DNA of 64,000 nucleotides. Origin: an uncultured Cohaesibacter sp. (GTDB lineage Bacteria > Pseudomonadota > Alphaproteobacteria > Rhizobiales > Cohaesibacteraceae). Made by a program: the position numbers and the translations under genes. Under the pieces are notes generated by a model, which saw only the letters and a program-made list of their open reading frames with translations, ran no database searches and was not told the origin of the DNA. Positions 35,503-46,773 of the stretch are shown here, piece by piece. The stretch is taken from NCBI RefSeq assembly GCF_963664735.1, contig NZ_OY761553.1, positions 3,469,001-3,533,000 on the forward strand, given 5' to 3'. Numbering within the stretch: the first letter of the stretch is position 1; the number at the start of each line of letters is the position of its first letter.

Positions 35503-37116
35503 TTAGTGCCGGAAATGTCTCATTCCGGTCATGACCATGGAAAGGCCCGCTTCGTTGGCAGCGTCGATCACTTCCTGATCGCGCATGGAGCCGCCCGGCT
35601 GAATAACTGCGGTGGCACCCGCTTCTGCGGCAGCCAACAGGCCGTCGGCAAACGGGAAGAATGCATCGGAAGCAACCACGCAGCCTTTGGTGCGCGGTTC
35701 GGCAAGACCTTCTTCCCTGGCAGCGTCCTCTGCCTTCATGGCTGCAATGCGAGCCGAATCAACACGGCTCATCTGGCCCGCGCCAATGCCAACCGTTGCT
35801 CCGTCTTTTACATAAATGATGGCGTTGGATTTGACATGCTTGCAAACCTGGAAAGCGAACTTGAGGTCTGTCATTTCCTGATCCGATGGCTGACGTTCGG
35901 TGGCAACCTTGAGATCGAGATCGGCAATATTGCCGTTGTCGCGGTTCTGCACCAGCAGGCCACCGGAAACAGATTTGACGGTTACACCTTCCTCCCGTGG
36001 ATCAGCCAGACCGCCGGTCAGCAACAGACGCAGGTTTTTCTTTTTGGCAACCAGTGCTTTGGCACCTTCGGTAGCGTCGGGCGCGATGATCACTTCGGTG
36101 AAGATTTTAGTGATTTCGGTTGCGGCTTCTTCGTCAAGAGTGCCGTTCAAAGCAACAATACCGCCGAAGGCTGAAACAGGGTCGCAAGCGAGAGCCTTTT
36201 CGTAAGCTTCCTTGAGGGTGGAGCCAAGTGCTGCGCCGCATGGGTTGGCGTGCTTGATAATGGCGACTGCTGGAGAAATTGCCGGGTCGAACTCGCAAAC
36301 CAGCTCGAAAGCTGCATCGGTGTCGTTGATGTTGTTATAGGAGAGCTGTTTGCCCTGCACCTGTGTTGCGGTAGCAACGCCGGGGCGGGAAGAGGCAGTT
36401 TTGTAGAAACCTGCCTTCTGGTGCGGGTTTTCACCATAACGCATCACTTCGGCCAATTCGCCACCAAAGGCGCGGAAGGTTGGCGATTCGATTTCCAGCT
36501 CTTTCGCGAACCAGCCTGAAATGGCCGCATCATAGGCGGCTGTGCGAGCGTAGGCTTTGGCTGCGAACTTCTTGCGCACTTCATAGGTAATGCCGCCCTT
36601 TTCCTCGATCTGGGCAAGGATTTCAGCATAGTCAGCCGGGTCAACCAGAGTGGTGACGAAGGCATGGTTTTTGGCAGCCGCGCGGATCATGGCCGGGCCG
36701 CCGATGTCGATATTCTCAACGGTGGTGGCATAATCTGCACCTTTAAGGATGGTTTCCTCAAATGGATAGAGATTGACCACCAGCAGGTCGATTTCCGGAA
36801 TGCCATGCTCTTTCATTGCTGCGGTGTGAGCTTTAACAGAGCGAGCCCCCAGAAGGCCGCCGTGAACACGAGGGTGCAAGGTTTTGACGCGCCCATCCAT
36901 GATTTCCGGAAACTCGGTAATTTCGGAAATGTCTTTGACCGGAATACCTGCATCTGCAATGGTTTTGCAGGTTCCGCCGGTAGAAACCAGCTCGACACCC
37001 TTGTCGGCCAATGCCTTGGCAAAGTCGACAATGCCTGTTTTATCGGAAACGGAGATGAGGGCACGCTTGACGGAAACTACTTCCGGCGCGGTTACGGAAA
37101 GAGGAGCTACGGACAT
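35503..37116 (-). CDS. purH: Bifunctional AICAR transformylase/IMP cyclohydrolase
   Basis: Catalyses the last two steps to IMP in purine synthesis. In the 537 residues the N-terminal IMP cyclohydrolase (MGS-like) domain has [12 protein letters not shown] and STGGTCKTI; the C-terminal transformylase domain carries KHANPCG and the final [31 protein letters not shown]. Last gene of the rsmB-heparinase-purH run on -, which I recall as conserved in Hyphomicrobiales. Confidence 0.97.
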   Translation of the reverse strand: MSVAPLSVTAPEVVSVKRALISVSDKTGIVDFAKALADKGVELVSTGGTCKTIADAGIPVKDISEITEFPEIMDGRVKTLHPRVHGGLLGARSVKAHTAAMKEHGIPEIDLLVVNLYPFEETILKGADYATTVENIDIGGPAMIRAAAKNHAFVTTLVDPADYAEILAQIEEKGGITYEVRKKFAAKAYARTAAYDAAISGWFAKELEIESPTFRAFGGELAEVMRYGENPHQKAGFYKTASSRPGVATATQVQGKQLSYNNINDTDAAFELVCEFDPAISPAVAIIKHANPCGAALGSTLKEAYEKALACDPVSAFGGIVALNGTLDEEAATEITKIFTEVIIAPDATEGAKALVAKKKNLRLLLTGGLADPREEGVTVKSVSGGLLVQNRDNGNIADLDLKVATERQPSDQEMTDLKFAFQVCKHVKSNAIIYVKDGATVGIGAGQMSRVDSARIAAMKAEDAAREEGLAEPRTKGCVVASDAFFPFADGLLAAAEAGATAVIQPGGSMRDQEVIDAANEAGLSMVMTGMRHFRH

Positions 37117-37246
37117 CGGTCATCCTGCTACGTTTGATGTGGGAAATTTCGCCCTTGCGATAGCACGAATTGCGTGTGAGGGAAACAACCCATTTAGCAC
37201 AAAAAGGCATCAATGTGTTGACATTTTGGCATCAATATAGTCGTGC

Positions 37247-38935
37247 TCATTGAGGCGCGACAGCGACACGCTCGAAATACCAGTTGACGGTGGGTATATG
37301 GCTGGCATGGCCATAGATGACAAGCTGAGAGGTTTTGCGAATGCCGTGAATATCGGAAAGATAGACGCTTTCCTCGATATCCGGATCAATTTCCTTGGAA
37401 CTGAACCGCCAGATTTCGCCATTGGACAGGCCAAGATAGACAAAGTCCTTGTCTTCGGAAAATTCAATTTCAATTGAAGGATGCAGGTGGAACCGGATGG
37501 CAAAACTGTCTTGCCCTCTGGTGATGCCCTTGCCGATTGATTCCATTTCATCGCGGCCATCAAGGCGCCGGCCATCAATGGCAAGCCAAATCTGACGACT
37601 GTGATGGATGCCAAATTCCGGTCCATAGCAATCATGGCCCGCATGGATGGTTTCCTGTCCGCGTTCCAGAAAGCGCTCATACTTCACCTGGCAATCTCCG
37701 CTCAGGAGTGGCTTGCCACTAAGGTCAAAACTTGATGGAGAGATTCGGCAGGTCGAGTGGTCCTGCACAGTGAGCGTCGAGTGGGCGGCTGTGCTTCTTG
37801 CCAGCTCGCGCCAGCCTTCATGTTGTGGGGCTGGCGTGCCGCAATTGACAACAATTGGAGACCTGCCCGAGCTCATTTCAAAAGAGAGCGTGCCGGCATG
37901 GGCCAAGGTTGATTGTTCCAGAGGTGGTGGATTGCCGCTGTCCATGATCAACACGGACTGACCTGCTTCAAGGCGCTGATAGCCGGAAAAGGACGCGTCT
38001 GAAACCGGAGCGCCATGGGTGTCGTCATAAGCCAGGATGGTTGCCAGTGAATCAACCGGAGTAGCGCCAGTGCCATTGAAATGAGCAAAGCTGCCATTTG
38101 GATGGCGAAAGAAGCGCAACATGGGCATCATGCGTTCAATGGCCAGATTCATGCCTTCAGGAGGCACCATATCGCGCGATAAAAAGGTTTGCCTCAGCGG
38201 CAGCAGCTCTAGCAAAACGGAAACAATTGCTGATGGATTGCGCGAAACATGGCCGCCGTCAGGCAGGATCTGGTCATTCAACACATGAACCAGGCGTTTG
38301 GATACAGACTTTGCCAGTCGCTCCTTGCCTGCAAAACAAAGCCAGGCTGCAAGTTCCGCGATCAGCATTTGCAGCCGATCCAGATTGTTCGGCGTGGAAG
38401 AATAGGAGGCGCGTAGATAACGCACTTGTAAATATAGAGCGCGCAAAAAGGCTCGATAAAAGTCGTGGTCGGCGTCCTGGAGGATCAGCGGTGAATTGTT
38501 GAGCCATGCCAGAACACGATTGGCAACCACTGGCAAAGCCCATGCGTCGGCATTTAGCTTTCCCGAGTTCTTGATCCAGTCCTCAACGAGGTTTCTGGCA
38601 TTGGCGCGAGGCAAGGCCGAATTGGACGCGCGCAAGTGTCTGAGCCAGCGAAAGCCATGCAGTTCCTGAGCCCATTGGCGACAGGGGGCCGGGTGGAGAA
38701 ACGGTGAATGATCGATACAGTTTTCAACCTGACCGGCAAATATGAAGAGGCCGGAATATATATCTTCTGCGATAGTCGGGTCGGATGTGCGTAGATCTTG
38801 CGGTGCAATCAACAGGCGATCCGGGCAGCGTGGAACATAGCGCATGCTGCAAGTGGGCCGCCTTATGGGGATGCTCTTGCAGCGGCGAGCCAAAGCTGCC
38901 ATGGAAATTCGAAGTTTTTGCCAGTTTTGAGACAC
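37247..38935 (-). CDS. Heparinase II/III family protein
   Basis: A 562-residue protein with an N-terminal alpha/alpha-toroid region (RLLIAPQDLRTSDPTIAEDIYSG at about 40-62 is the family landmark in alphaproteobacteria) and a C-terminal beta-sandwich heparinase domain (TLSFEMSSGRSPIVVNCGT, AAHSTLTVQDHSTCRI). No signal peptide is evident. True polysaccharide lyase activity is unproven; its constant place between rsmB and purH suggests a housekeeping, perhaps envelope, function. An internal Met at residue 12 is another possible start. Confidence 0.88.
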   Translation of the reverse strand: MSQNWQKLRISMAALARRCKSIPIRRPTCSMRYVPRCPDRLLIAPQDLRTSDPTIAEDIYSGLFIFAGQVENCIDHSPFLHPAPCRQWAQELHGFRWLRHLRASNSALPRANARNLVEDWIKNSGKLNADAWALPVVANRVLAWLNNSPLILQDADHDFYRAFLRALYLQVRYLRASYSSTPNNLDRLQMLIAELAAWLCFAGKERLAKSVSKRLVHVLNDQILPDGGHVSRNPSAIVSVLLELLPLRQTFLSRDMVPPEGMNLAIERMMPMLRFFRHPNGSFAHFNGTGATPVDSLATILAYDDTHGAPVSDASFSGYQRLEAGQSVLIMDSGNPPPLEQSTLAHAGTLSFEMSSGRSPIVVNCGTPAPQHEGWRELARSTAAHSTLTVQDHSTCRISPSSFDLSGKPLLSGDCQVKYERFLERGQETIHAGHDCYGPEFGIHHSRQIWLAIDGRRLDGRDEMESIGKGITRGQDSFAIRFHLHPSIEIEFSEDKDFVYLGLSNGEIWRFSSKEIDPDIEESVYLSDIHGIRKTSQLVIYGHASHIPTVNWYFERVAVAPQ

Positions 38936-39182
38936 GCAATTGTCGTCCGTCTTATATCAGCTGCCAACACGAAAACCGGGTTGGCTGGCTAATGGGTTGG
39001 ATTGGCTGTCGACCATACGCTAGGCGAGTGGTTTGGCTTCGTCCTGTTCGTGAAACAATCGAGCGCACTCAGATGCAAATTGACGAATCAATGTACATAA
39101 GCGCTTTCCGGTAATCGATTGGTTACAATTTTATCAAGCTATGGTTAACAAGGTCTATCTTGCTTAATATTTCATAAGAAGG

Positions 39183-40523
39183 TCAGGCCTTGGCGAAATT
39201 ACGTAGCTTGATTGCAAAGAAGCCATCCATTCCACCTGCTTCAGGCCAAAAATCGGGCCGTGTGCGAAGGCTGCCATCAGGTTGAATGAAGGGGGCAAGG
39301 TGAGGGGTTTTTTCGGGGTTCAGAGGCTCAATGCCAAATTCCGGATTTTGCATCAGGAAATCGGCGATAAGGGCTGGCCCTTCTTCCGGTTGAAGAGAGC
39401 AGGTGCAGAAAACCATCTGGCCATCGGGTGCCAGCAGGCTTGCCACATGATCGAGCATTTTTGCTTGCAGTTTTGAAAAGTGGGCTATGTCCTCAGGAGC
39501 GCGTTGATGAATGAGTTCTGGATGGCGGCGCATGGTGCCCGTTGCCGAACAGGGGGCGTCGAGCAGAATGAACGGCCATTTTTCATCAAACTTGGTTTTG
39601 AGCAAATCGCCTTTGATGAGCTTTGCAGAAAGAGCGACGCGCTCCAGATTTTCCTCAATGCGTTTGAGGCGTTTTGCCGAGATATCAAGCGCGGTTACCT
39701 CCGCACCCAGAGCGGCCAACTGCAGGGTCTTGCCTCCCGGCGCGGCGCACAGATCAAGGACCTTTTGCCCTTTCACATTTCCCAGCATCTGAACGGGCAA
39801 TGTTGCGGCTGCATCCTGCACCCACCATGCCCCTTCGGCAAAGCCTTCCAGCGTGTCGACTTTTTCGTGGCTGGCAAGGCGCAGGCTGCCAGTTGGCATT
39901 TTTTCGGCACCAAGTCGTTCCGCCCATTCATCCGCAGTTGCGGGATCTTTCAAGCTCAGATCGAGCGGAATCTGTGCTTTTTGAAACTGCTCCATCATGG
40001 CGCTGGTGGCTTCCTGACCATAAGCTGAGCAGAGAGAATCATACATCCAGCCGGGCAAAGTGGTTTTTGCCGGGTCGATGGATTGCAGCTCGTTTTCGCC
40101 TTCCTTGCTGATCCGACGCAGAACCGCGTTTGTCAGGCCCTTGAAGCCGGCATATTTGCGCCAGGTGCGATATTGCGATACGGCACAATCAACAACGGCA
40201 TGCGGCGGGGTTTTTAAAAACAGAAGCTCGGCGGTGCCGATGCGCAAGATGTTGCGCAAAGGACCGGATTTCTTCGGAATACCCCGGTCCATGAAACGGC
40301 TCAGCACCATGTCAATTTCACCCAGATGCTGCAAGACCGTCGTGGCAATGCGCTTGGCAAAAGCCCGGTCGCTGCCGTTCAGCTTGCGCAAAGGCCCTTC
40401 GGCCAGTTCGTGCGCATAAGCTTCGTCAAGCAGGGCTTTTTCGCTCAGAACAGCGTGGATAAGACGTAAGGCTCCGGCGCGCGCGTCCATTCCGCTTTTT
40501 CCCGAAGAGTGAGATTTTTCCAT
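39183..40523 (-). CDS. rsmB: 16S rRNA (cytosine(967)-C(5))-methyltransferase RsmB-like
   Basis: SAM-dependent RNA m5C methyltransferase. In the 446 residues an N-terminal NusB-like RNA-binding domain (DARAGALRLIHAVLSEKALLDEAY) precedes the Rossmann domain with LDLCAAPGGKTLQLAALGA, the motif IV cysteine in LDAPCSATGTMRRHPE and the motif VI catalytic cysteine in CTCSLQPEEGPAL. First gene of the rsmB-heparinase-purH set; 247 bases separate it from the heparinase gene. Could also be annotated RsmB/NOP family. Confidence 0.93.
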   Translation of the reverse strand: MEKSHSSGKSGMDARAGALRLIHAVLSEKALLDEAYAHELAEGPLRKLNGSDRAFAKRIATTVLQHLGEIDMVLSRFMDRGIPKKSGPLRNILRIGTAELLFLKTPPHAVVDCAVSQYRTWRKYAGFKGLTNAVLRRISKEGENELQSIDPAKTTLPGWMYDSLCSAYGQEATSAMMEQFQKAQIPLDLSLKDPATADEWAERLGAEKMPTGSLRLASHEKVDTLEGFAEGAWWVQDAAATLPVQMLGNVKGQKVLDLCAAPGGKTLQLAALGAEVTALDISAKRLKRIEENLERVALSAKLIKGDLLKTKFDEKWPFILLDAPCSATGTMRRHPELIHQRAPEDIAHFSKLQAKMLDHVASLLAPDGQMVFCTCSLQPEEGPALIADFLMQNPEFGIEPLNPEKTPHLAPFIQPDGSLRTRPDFWPEAGGMDGFFAIKLRNFAKA

Positions 40524-40773
40524 AGTTTTAGGCCTTACGAAGCATCGAGTCAGGCATCCTGATAGGTAAGGATGGGTCTAGTTGCTGTGATTGCGGAAGG
40601 CATATCAGGCCAGTTGAACATAGCATGAAGGCGAACGCACACAGCATGCGCTTGCTCAGGACCGGCTGGTTCTGCGCAGACACTGTTTGGTGGATGGCTA
40701 TACATCATATCGATATAGCAGATGCAAGGAAAAGATTGGGCTTTGGGGCGGTTTCCCGATCTAGGCCAGTCTT

Positions 40774-41592
40774 CTAGCTTGCTTGGTGTACCAAATCGAG
40801 CTTGGCAAGCACTGGCGCGTGATCGGAAGGTTTCTCCCAGCCGCGTGCATCACGATAGATCTCCACGGCGCTGACCTTGTCTGCCGCGCCATCTGTAGCC
40901 CATATGTGATCGAGGCGGCGCCCCTTGTCGGCCTTGGCCCAATCACGAGAGCGATAGCTCCACCAGCTATAGAGACGATGGTCAACCGGAATATGGTTGC
41001 GAATGACATCCTGCCAGGGACCTGCAGCCTGCACGGCTGTGAGCGCTTCCACTTCGATTGGCGTGTGGCTGACGATCTTCAGCAACTGTTTGTGGCTCCA
41101 AACATCATTCTCATGGGGCGCGATATTGAGGTCTCCTACCAGAATGGATGCATTGTTGGTCTCGTTACCGGTTAGCCATTCTTTCATTTCAGCAAGGAAA
41201 TCGAGTTTATGCTGGAACTTCTCGTTCACAGAAGCATCAGGAATATCACCACCGGCTGGAACGTAGAAATTGTGAATGCGCAAAGGCCCCTGATCGGTGT
41301 TGATGGTCACTTCCACATGACGGGCATCGCCTTTGTCGCAAAAACCGTGCTTGTCGACTTTGGCGAAGGGAATGCGTGAGAGGATTGCCACACCGTGATA
41401 ACTTTTTTGCCCGTTGATAGCGAAATGCTCATAGCCCAGCTTCTTCAGGGTTGCCGTCGGGAACTGGTCGTTGATGACCTTGGTTTCCTGAAGGCAAAGG
41501 ATGTCTGGAGCGCGATCTGAATCGAACTGTTCGATATGATGAAGACGTGGGCGGATGGAATTGATGTTCCAGGTGGCAAGAGTGATGGTCAC
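40774..41592 (-). CDS. xthA: Exodeoxyribonuclease III
   Basis: Mg-dependent AP endonuclease and 3'-5' exonuclease in base-excision repair. I set the start at GTG 41592 (VTITLATWNINSIRPRL), with AAGG 8 bases upstream, giving the usual 272-residue length; the frame continues upstream to 41751, but that part reads back through the lolA terminator. Catalytic motifs: NINSIRPR, LQETKV, GDLNIAP and the C-terminal SDHAPVLAKL. Follows lolA on the same strand, separated by that terminator. Confidence 0.94.
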   Translation of the reverse strand: MTITLATWNINSIRPRLHHIEQFDSDRAPDILCLQETKVINDQFPTATLKKLGYEHFAINGQKSYHGVAILSRIPFAKVDKHGFCDKGDARHVEVTINTDQGPLRIHNFYVPAGGDIPDASVNEKFQHKLDFLAEMKEWLTGNETNNASILVGDLNIAPHENDVWSHKQLLKIVSHTPIEVEALTAVQAAGPWQDVIRNHIPVDHRLYSWWSYRSRDWAKADKGRRLDHIWATDGAADKVSAVEIYRDARGWEKPSDHAPVLAKLDLVHQAS

Positions 41593-41686
41593 GGGCGCTG
41601 CCTTGCTTGAATGAGTATTGAGTAATCTATCGTTTCTATTGAATATGAGAATCGATCCTATTCCATTTATAGCAGGCGGCAGAAAC

Positions 41687-41721
41687 AAAAAAAGCACCAG
41701 GAAACAAATCAAGGTGCTTTT
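41687..41721 (-). terminator. Terminator after lolA
   Basis: AAAAGCACC (41690-41698) pairs with GGTGCTTTT (41713-41721); on - it ends in TTTTTTT. Its position supports the GTG start of xthA downstream of it. Confidence 0.87.
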
Positions 41722-41766
41722 GTTCTCTTTGCTCACCAGCGCCGACAACAAGGCGCTAAATGGTTG

Positions 41767-42462
41767 CTATTTTGGCATCAGATTGTATTTGATTTCAAAA
41801 ATTGACGGTTTGATCGGTTTTCCCGTTTCAACATTGAAAACCGTAACGGTCGTGTCATTGCCATTTGTATCGCGGATGGTCCACTGCCTCAGGAGAGAGC
41901 TTTCCCTGTCGAAAATCAGGGTCAGGATTCCATCGCCAAAGAGGCTTTCCTGTTCTACCACCACGGATACGATATCGTCAGCGATGCTGGCTTGGCGGAC
42001 GCGGGCATCACGGGCGAGATCCAGTTTTTCAGACAGCAGAACCCGCAATGGCGTCTTGCTGAGCGGGTAGATATCCTGGGTCTTGAGCTTGCGATCTTCG
42101 ATCGACAGGGTTTGGCCATCGGAAATGATGTCTGTGTAGGATGGCTTGGAATAGTAGAAGCGAATCTTGCCCGGACGCTGAATGAAGAAATAGCCTTGTA
42201 GTGTGTCGCCGTTTGGCGCGGTCTGGATGAACTCGCCATTCATGGTGCGTGTGGCATTGAACGCTTTGGAGATCGTGTCCAGCGCGGCAACGGATTCAGG
42301 ATTCATTTGCGCTTGAGCCGCCTGAGGCAGGCTAAAGGCAATGCAAAGCAGCATGCTGGCAAAAACAAGTTTCAACGGGTTGAAAAGATGCATGGCTTTA
42401 GCAGACACTTTCGCTCCATTTGGAGTGGTCGATCTTTTAGAGTGATTGTTTTTCATGAGCAT
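41767..42462 (-). CDS. lolA: Outer-membrane lipoprotein carrier protein LolA family
   Basis: Periplasmic chaperone that ferries lipoproteins from LolCDE to the outer membrane. In the 231 residues a long basic N-region is followed by a signal peptide (LKLVFASMLLCIAFSLPQAAQAQ, about 31-52) and the LolA beta-barrel fold: TMNGEFIQTAPNGDTLQGYFFIQRPGKIRFYY. Start could be M1 or M3. Downstream of ftsK, as I recall in related genomes, but separated from it by 185 bases. Confidence 0.9.
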   Translation of the reverse strand: MLMKNNHSKRSTTPNGAKVSAKAMHLFNPLKLVFASMLLCIAFSLPQAAQAQMNPESVAALDTISKAFNATRTMNGEFIQTAPNGDTLQGYFFIQRPGKIRFYYSKPSYTDIISDGQTLSIEDRKLKTQDIYPLSKTPLRVLLSEKLDLARDARVRQASIADDIVSVVVEQESLFGDGILTLIFDRESSLLRQWTIRDTNGNDTTVTVFNVETGKPIKPSIFEIKYNLMPK

Positions 42463-42647
42463 GCCTTTGTTCTTTTCACTCCCTGAAACCCGTGGTGTTG
42501 TTTATGAATTATGCCTTAATCGCTAAATATCAATCCAATGCGGCAAAAACACGAAAATAATCCGGTAATTTCTTGATTGTCTGACCTTGTTCTTTTGTTT
42601 TCAGCAAAAGGCCTGCATGGCTGTACAGGAGGCCCTTTGTTAGCAGC

Positions 42648-45470
42648 TTACATTGGCGCTCCCTCTTCCGGGACCAGAATTTCGCGTTTGCCAGCGTGAT
42701 TGGCCGGGCTGATGACACCTTCCTTTTCCATCTGCTCGATGAGCGTTGCTGCCCTGTTATAACCAATGGACAGGCGGCGCTGAATATAGCTTGTGGAGGC
42801 TTTGCGATCCCTAAGGACGATATCGACAGCCTTGTCATAGAGTGTCTCGGCGTCGCTTGAACCGCCTCCCCCGATAGGCCCGTCAGCCTGATCTGAGTCG
42901 GTTTCTTCGGTCACGGCCTCCAGATATTCAGGCGTGCCCTGACGCTTCAAGTGAGCGACGACTTCTTCGACCTCTTCGTCATCGACAAAGGCACCATGAA
43001 CGCGCTGGATGCGGCCGCCACCGGCCATGTAAAGCATGTCGCCCATGCCAAGAAGCTGCTCGGCGCCCATTTCACCAAGGATGGTGCGGCTGTCAATCTT
43101 GGACGTGACCTGGAAGGACATTCTGGTCGGGAAGTTGGCCTTGATGGTGCCGGTAATAACATCAACAGACGGGCGCTGTGTGGCCATGATCAAATGGATG
43201 CCTGCGGCACGAGCCATCTGGGCCAGACGCTGGATGGCGCCCTCGATGTCTTTGCCTGCAACCATCATCAGGTCGGCCATTTCGTCCACCACGATGACGA
43301 TATATGGCATTGGCTCAAGATCGAGAGTTTCCTGCTCATAAATCGGATCGCCGGTTTCAGGGTCAAAGCCGGTCTGGATCGTGCGGGTGACATCCGCGCC
43401 TTTGGCCATTGAATCCCGTACGCGCTTGTTGAAGCCGTCAATATTGCGCACGCCCATCTTGGACATGTTCTTGTAGCGTTGTTCCATCTCGCGCACGGCC
43501 CATTTGAGCGCGACCACGGCCTTGGACGGATCGGTCACAACCGGGGTTAGCAGATGCGGAATGCCATCATAGACGGAGAGCTCCAGCATTTTCGGGTCGA
43601 TCATGATCAGTCGGCAGTCTTCGGGCGTGTGCCTGTAGAGCAGGGACATGATCGTTGTGTTGATCGAAACAGACTTACCAGAGCCCGTGGTGCCAGCAAC
43701 GAGAACGTGCGGCATGCGAGCCAGATCGACGACCACCGGATCGCCAGAGATGTTTTTGCCAAGGCAAATCGGCAGCTTGGCCTTGGATTTTTCGAAATCC
43801 TTGGAGGCCAGCATTTCTCTCAGATAGACAGTTTCGCGGCGAGCATTTGGCAACTCGATGCCGATGGCATTTCTGCCCGGAACAACGGCCACGCGTGCGG
43901 AAATGGCGCTCATGGAGCGGGCGATGTCGTCGGCCAGACCAATGACGCGCGAGGACTTGATTCCTGGTGCCGGTTCCAATTCATAGAGCGTTACGACGGG
44001 ACCGGGGCGAACCTTGATGATTTCACCACGGATGCCGAAGTCCGACAGGACGCCTTCCAGAAGGCGGGCGTTATGTTCGAGCTGATCGGCAGTAAGGCCT
44101 GCGTTGGGACCAAGGCTTTCGGGTTCGGACAAAATATCAAGAGAGGGAAACTGATATTCATCCTTGCGGGTGAACAGATTTCCCTGTCCGGATTTGACCA
44201 TGCGTTTGCCCTTGCCACCTCTGGCCGAATTCGCAGCCGGTTTTGTCGCTGCGCCCTCGTTTGTTTGGGCTCTGTTGTTCGGGTTGCTGGATGGCCGATT
44301 GAGTTCGGGTGGGGCTATGCCGACAGGTGCAGATTGTTGTGCAGCATTGTCGTCCCAATCGTCCTCGTCTTCATAATAGTCTTCAGGCTCGCCATGCTGA
44401 GCATGTTGTGGGGCAAAGTCCTCAGGCCCGGAATAGCCCATATGTGCTGCAGCACCGGGGGCTTGTCGCTGATAACCAGACTGGGACGCGGGCTCAAGGC
44501 GCGGTTCCATGCGGTTGGTCAATGCTTCAAGGCCGTCATCATCTCCGGCAAACAGATTTGCAAACCAGGATGGCTTTTGGGGTTTGCGCTGCTGTTGAGC
44601 GGCCTTCTCATGCATTTTCCGGTTCTTGCTGGCTTTACGTGAAAGTTGCCAGTGGGTGAAAGCGCCAAGAGGAATGGAGAATAGAGATGATTTGCGCGAC
44701 CGGCCTGCCTTCTTGCGATCCAGCGTTCCGTTCGGCTCCTTGTTATAGTCAAAGCCCTCGTCTTCTTCCTCTTCCCAATCGCCTTGATATTCGGATTCGT
44801 CATAGTCTTCCTCGTCCAGATCTGCAGCGTTCTGCTCGATCTGGCGGGCTGGTTTGCGGCGCAAGAGGAGATCTCTAAAGCCCAGATCAACAGAAGCGAT
44901 CAGGATCATCACGCCCAGCAGCATTGCTACTGCGCCAACAAGGATTGCCCATGGACCTTGCATCAATTGACTGTCAAAGCGAGCAATAGATGTCAGAAAG
45001 GCATCGCCGACCATGCCACCCAGACTGAGCGGCAGGGGCCAACTGGTCGGGGCGGGAATGCTTGAGAATCCAACCGCCAGGATGCAAAGACCAGCAAACC
45101 AGGCCATGAATTTGTTACGGCTTATGCGTGCCGGTTGCATCAGGACCAGCCGCCAGAACCACACTGCCGGCGTGATGATCAGGAAAGCCGAGGCGAGGCC
45201 CAATCCCTGAAAACTCAAGTCAGAGATAATGGCCCCGGCTAGTCCGAATGCGTTGCGCGGCGTGCCTTCGGTGGCATTGGAAAGGCTTGGGTCTGCCACA
45301 TGCCATGTAACCAGACTGGTTACCACGATGCCACATAGCAATAGCCCCAGCAGCCCAAGGCCAGCATAGGCATTGCGCCGCAGGGCATGCTTCAAGGCTC
45401 CGTCGCGATCTCGTCTGTCCATTGCTCCGCCTTCATAGGGTGCGGTTCGATAGTCGTCGAATGTGGTCAT
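42648..45470 (-). CDS. ftsK: DNA translocase FtsK
   Basis: Septal DNA pump coordinating chromosome segregation with division. In the 940 residues four N-terminal helices (to about 215) are followed by an acidic, Gln/Pro-rich linker (about 215-440), the motor with Walker [12 protein letters not shown] and Walker [11 protein letters not shown], and a C-terminal gamma winged helix that reads KOPS-type sites ([24 protein letters not shown]). Full length. The aminotransferase gene precedes it by 100 bases, a pairing I recall in Hyphomicrobiales. Confidence 0.96.
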   Translation of the reverse strand: MTTFDDYRTAPYEGGAMDRRDRDGALKHALRRNAYAGLGLLGLLLCGIVVTSLVTWHVADPSLSNATEGTPRNAFGLAGAIISDLSFQGLGLASAFLIITPAVWFWRLVLMQPARISRNKFMAWFAGLCILAVGFSSIPAPTSWPLPLSLGGMVGDAFLTSIARFDSQLMQGPWAILVGAVAMLLGVMILIASVDLGFRDLLLRRKPARQIEQNAADLDEEDYDESEYQGDWEEEEDEGFDYNKEPNGTLDRKKAGRSRKSSLFSIPLGAFTHWQLSRKASKNRKMHEKAAQQQRKPQKPSWFANLFAGDDDGLEALTNRMEPRLEPASQSGYQRQAPGAAAHMGYSGPEDFAPQHAQHGEPEDYYEDEDDWDDNAAQQSAPVGIAPPELNRPSSNPNNRAQTNEGAATKPAANSARGGKGKRMVKSGQGNLFTRKDEYQFPSLDILSEPESLGPNAGLTADQLEHNARLLEGVLSDFGIRGEIIKVRPGPVVTLYELEPAPGIKSSRVIGLADDIARSMSAISARVAVVPGRNAIGIELPNARRETVYLREMLASKDFEKSKAKLPICLGKNISGDPVVVDLARMPHVLVAGTTGSGKSVSINTTIMSLLYRHTPEDCRLIMIDPKMLELSVYDGIPHLLTPVVTDPSKAVVALKWAVREMEQRYKNMSKMGVRNIDGFNKRVRDSMAKGADVTRTIQTGFDPETGDPIYEQETLDLEPMPYIVIVVDEMADLMMVAGKDIEGAIQRLAQMARAAGIHLIMATQRPSVDVITGTIKANFPTRMSFQVTSKIDSRTILGEMGAEQLLGMGDMLYMAGGGRIQRVHGAFVDDEEVEEVVAHLKRQGTPEYLEAVTEETDSDQADGPIGGGGSSDAETLYDKAVDIVLRDRKASTSYIQRRLSIGYNRAATLIEQMEKEGVISPANHAGKREILVPEEGAPM

Positions 45471-45570
45471 GAGCTGTTTGATTCCAGTTTCAATTGCACC
45501 ATTTCAACCCTTGTTCGTTTCCAATCACCCTTGAAGGCACGCGTCTGTTTATTTTAAAGCCTGGTGGGGG

Positions 45571-46773
45571 TTAACCGATCAGACACTGACGCAGCCGGGT
45601 AAGGGCTTCTTCTGTTTCTGCGAGGTCTCCTACCAGAGCGATGCGCAAGAATCCGTCGCCCGGGTTGATGCCGGACCGGTCTTCGCGTGCCAGATAGGAC
45701 CCCGGAATGACCTTTACGCCTACTTCCTTCCAAAGCTTCTGGGTGACCGACACATCATCGCCAAAAGCGCTGACGTCGAGCCAGAGGAAAAATCCTGCAG
45801 GTGGTGTATCGTATGGCAATTCATTGCCCAAAATACGGCGTGCTGCATCGAATTTTTCATTGTAGAGACGGCGGTTTTCTTTCACATGCTCTTCGTCGCG
45901 GTAAGCTGCCGCGGCTGCTGCTTGTAGCGCCATCGATACCTGAGGAGCAACGAGGTTGCGGTATTTTGTCCACTGGGTCATGAAGGCCGCGTCACCAGCG
46001 GCAAAGCCACAGCGCATGCCGGCAAGGTTGGAGCGTTTGGAGAGCGAGTGGAAAGTCACGACATTGCTAAAGTCACCCTCGCAGGCTTGAAGAATGCCTG
46101 CTGGAGGTGTTTCCCGATACAGCTCGGAATAGCATTCGTCGGCAAAGATGAAGAACTGGTGTTTGCGGGCAAGCGCAATCAGTTTTTTCCAGGTTGCGAT
46201 GTCTGCCACGTTGCCTTGAGGGTTTGCTGGCGAAGCATAATAGAAGGCGATGGTGCGGTCGAGCAGCTCGGTTTCCTTGGCGAGTTCGTCAAGATCTGGC
46301 AGGAAGCCGGTTTCTGCTGTGCCGTTGAGGAAAACCTGCTCAGAATCAATCGCAGCCGCAGCACCCTTATAGGTGTGATAGAAGGGGTTCGGCAGCAAAA
46401 CCGCAGCGTTGCTCGTGTCTTTGCCATATTGGCTGCGGGCCCAGTCGCGCGCGCCAACACAGGCATGGAACAGACCTTCGCGGGTGCCGTTAAGCGGAAG
46501 GATGTTCTTTTCGCCCAAAGGAAGACCGCCCAGATCATAACGCCAGTTCAGCCAATCCTCTACGGCTTTGCGGAACTCGTCAGTGCCGCGCATTTGGGGA
46601 TAGGGGCGGAAATTATGGGCGTTTTTCATGATGACTTCAGGGATGAAGTCCGGGAAAGCGTGGCGCGGTTCACCAATCGTCATGTTGATTGGCTGAGCGG
46701 CTTTTTCATTGTTGGGTACAACACCATCCAGCAGATCTGCGAGTTTCTGGAAAGGGGATCGTTCGTCTTGCAT
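45571..46773 (-). CDS. Class I/II PLP-dependent aminotransferase (DapC-like)
   Basis: A 400-residue fold-type I aminotransferase. Landmarks: NMTIGEPRHAFPDF at the start, PNPFYHTYKGAA, YASPANPQGN, FADECYSELY and the PLP lysine in SLSKRSNLAGMRCGF. Closest in wording to N-succinyldiaminopimelate aminotransferase DapC of the lysine pathway; substrate not proven, so no symbol. Upstream of ftsK. No strong ribosome site is visible before ATG 46773. Confidence 0.88.
   Translation of the reverse strand: MQDERSPFQKLADLLDGVVPNNEKAAQPINMTIGEPRHAFPDFIPEVIMKNAHNFRPYPQMRGTDEFRKAVEDWLNWRYDLGGLPLGEKNILPLNGTREGLFHACVGARDWARSQYGKDTSNAAVLLPNPFYHTYKGAAAAIDSEQVFLNGTAETGFLPDLDELAKETELLDRTIAFYYASPANPQGNVADIATWKKLIALARKHQFFIFADECYSELYRETPPAGILQACEGDFSNVVTFHSLSKRSNLAGMRCGFAAGDAAFMTQWTKYRNLVAPQVSMALQAAAAAAYRDEEHVKENRRLYNEKFDAARRILGNELPYDTPPAGFFLWLDVSAFGDDVSVTQKLWKEVGVKVIPGSYLAREDRSGINPGDGFLRIALVGDLAETEEALTRLRQCLIG

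Noticed and set aside
41593-41751. N-terminal extension of xthA
   Set aside because: It would be read through the lolA terminator and adds a hydrophobic segment not found in exonuclease III; the GTG at 41592 fits length and ribosome site.
43554-44642. Open frame of 362 codons opposite ftsK
   Set aside because: It is antisense to the clearly coding FtsK motor domain and has no ribosome site or family motif; it arises from the codon use of ftsK.
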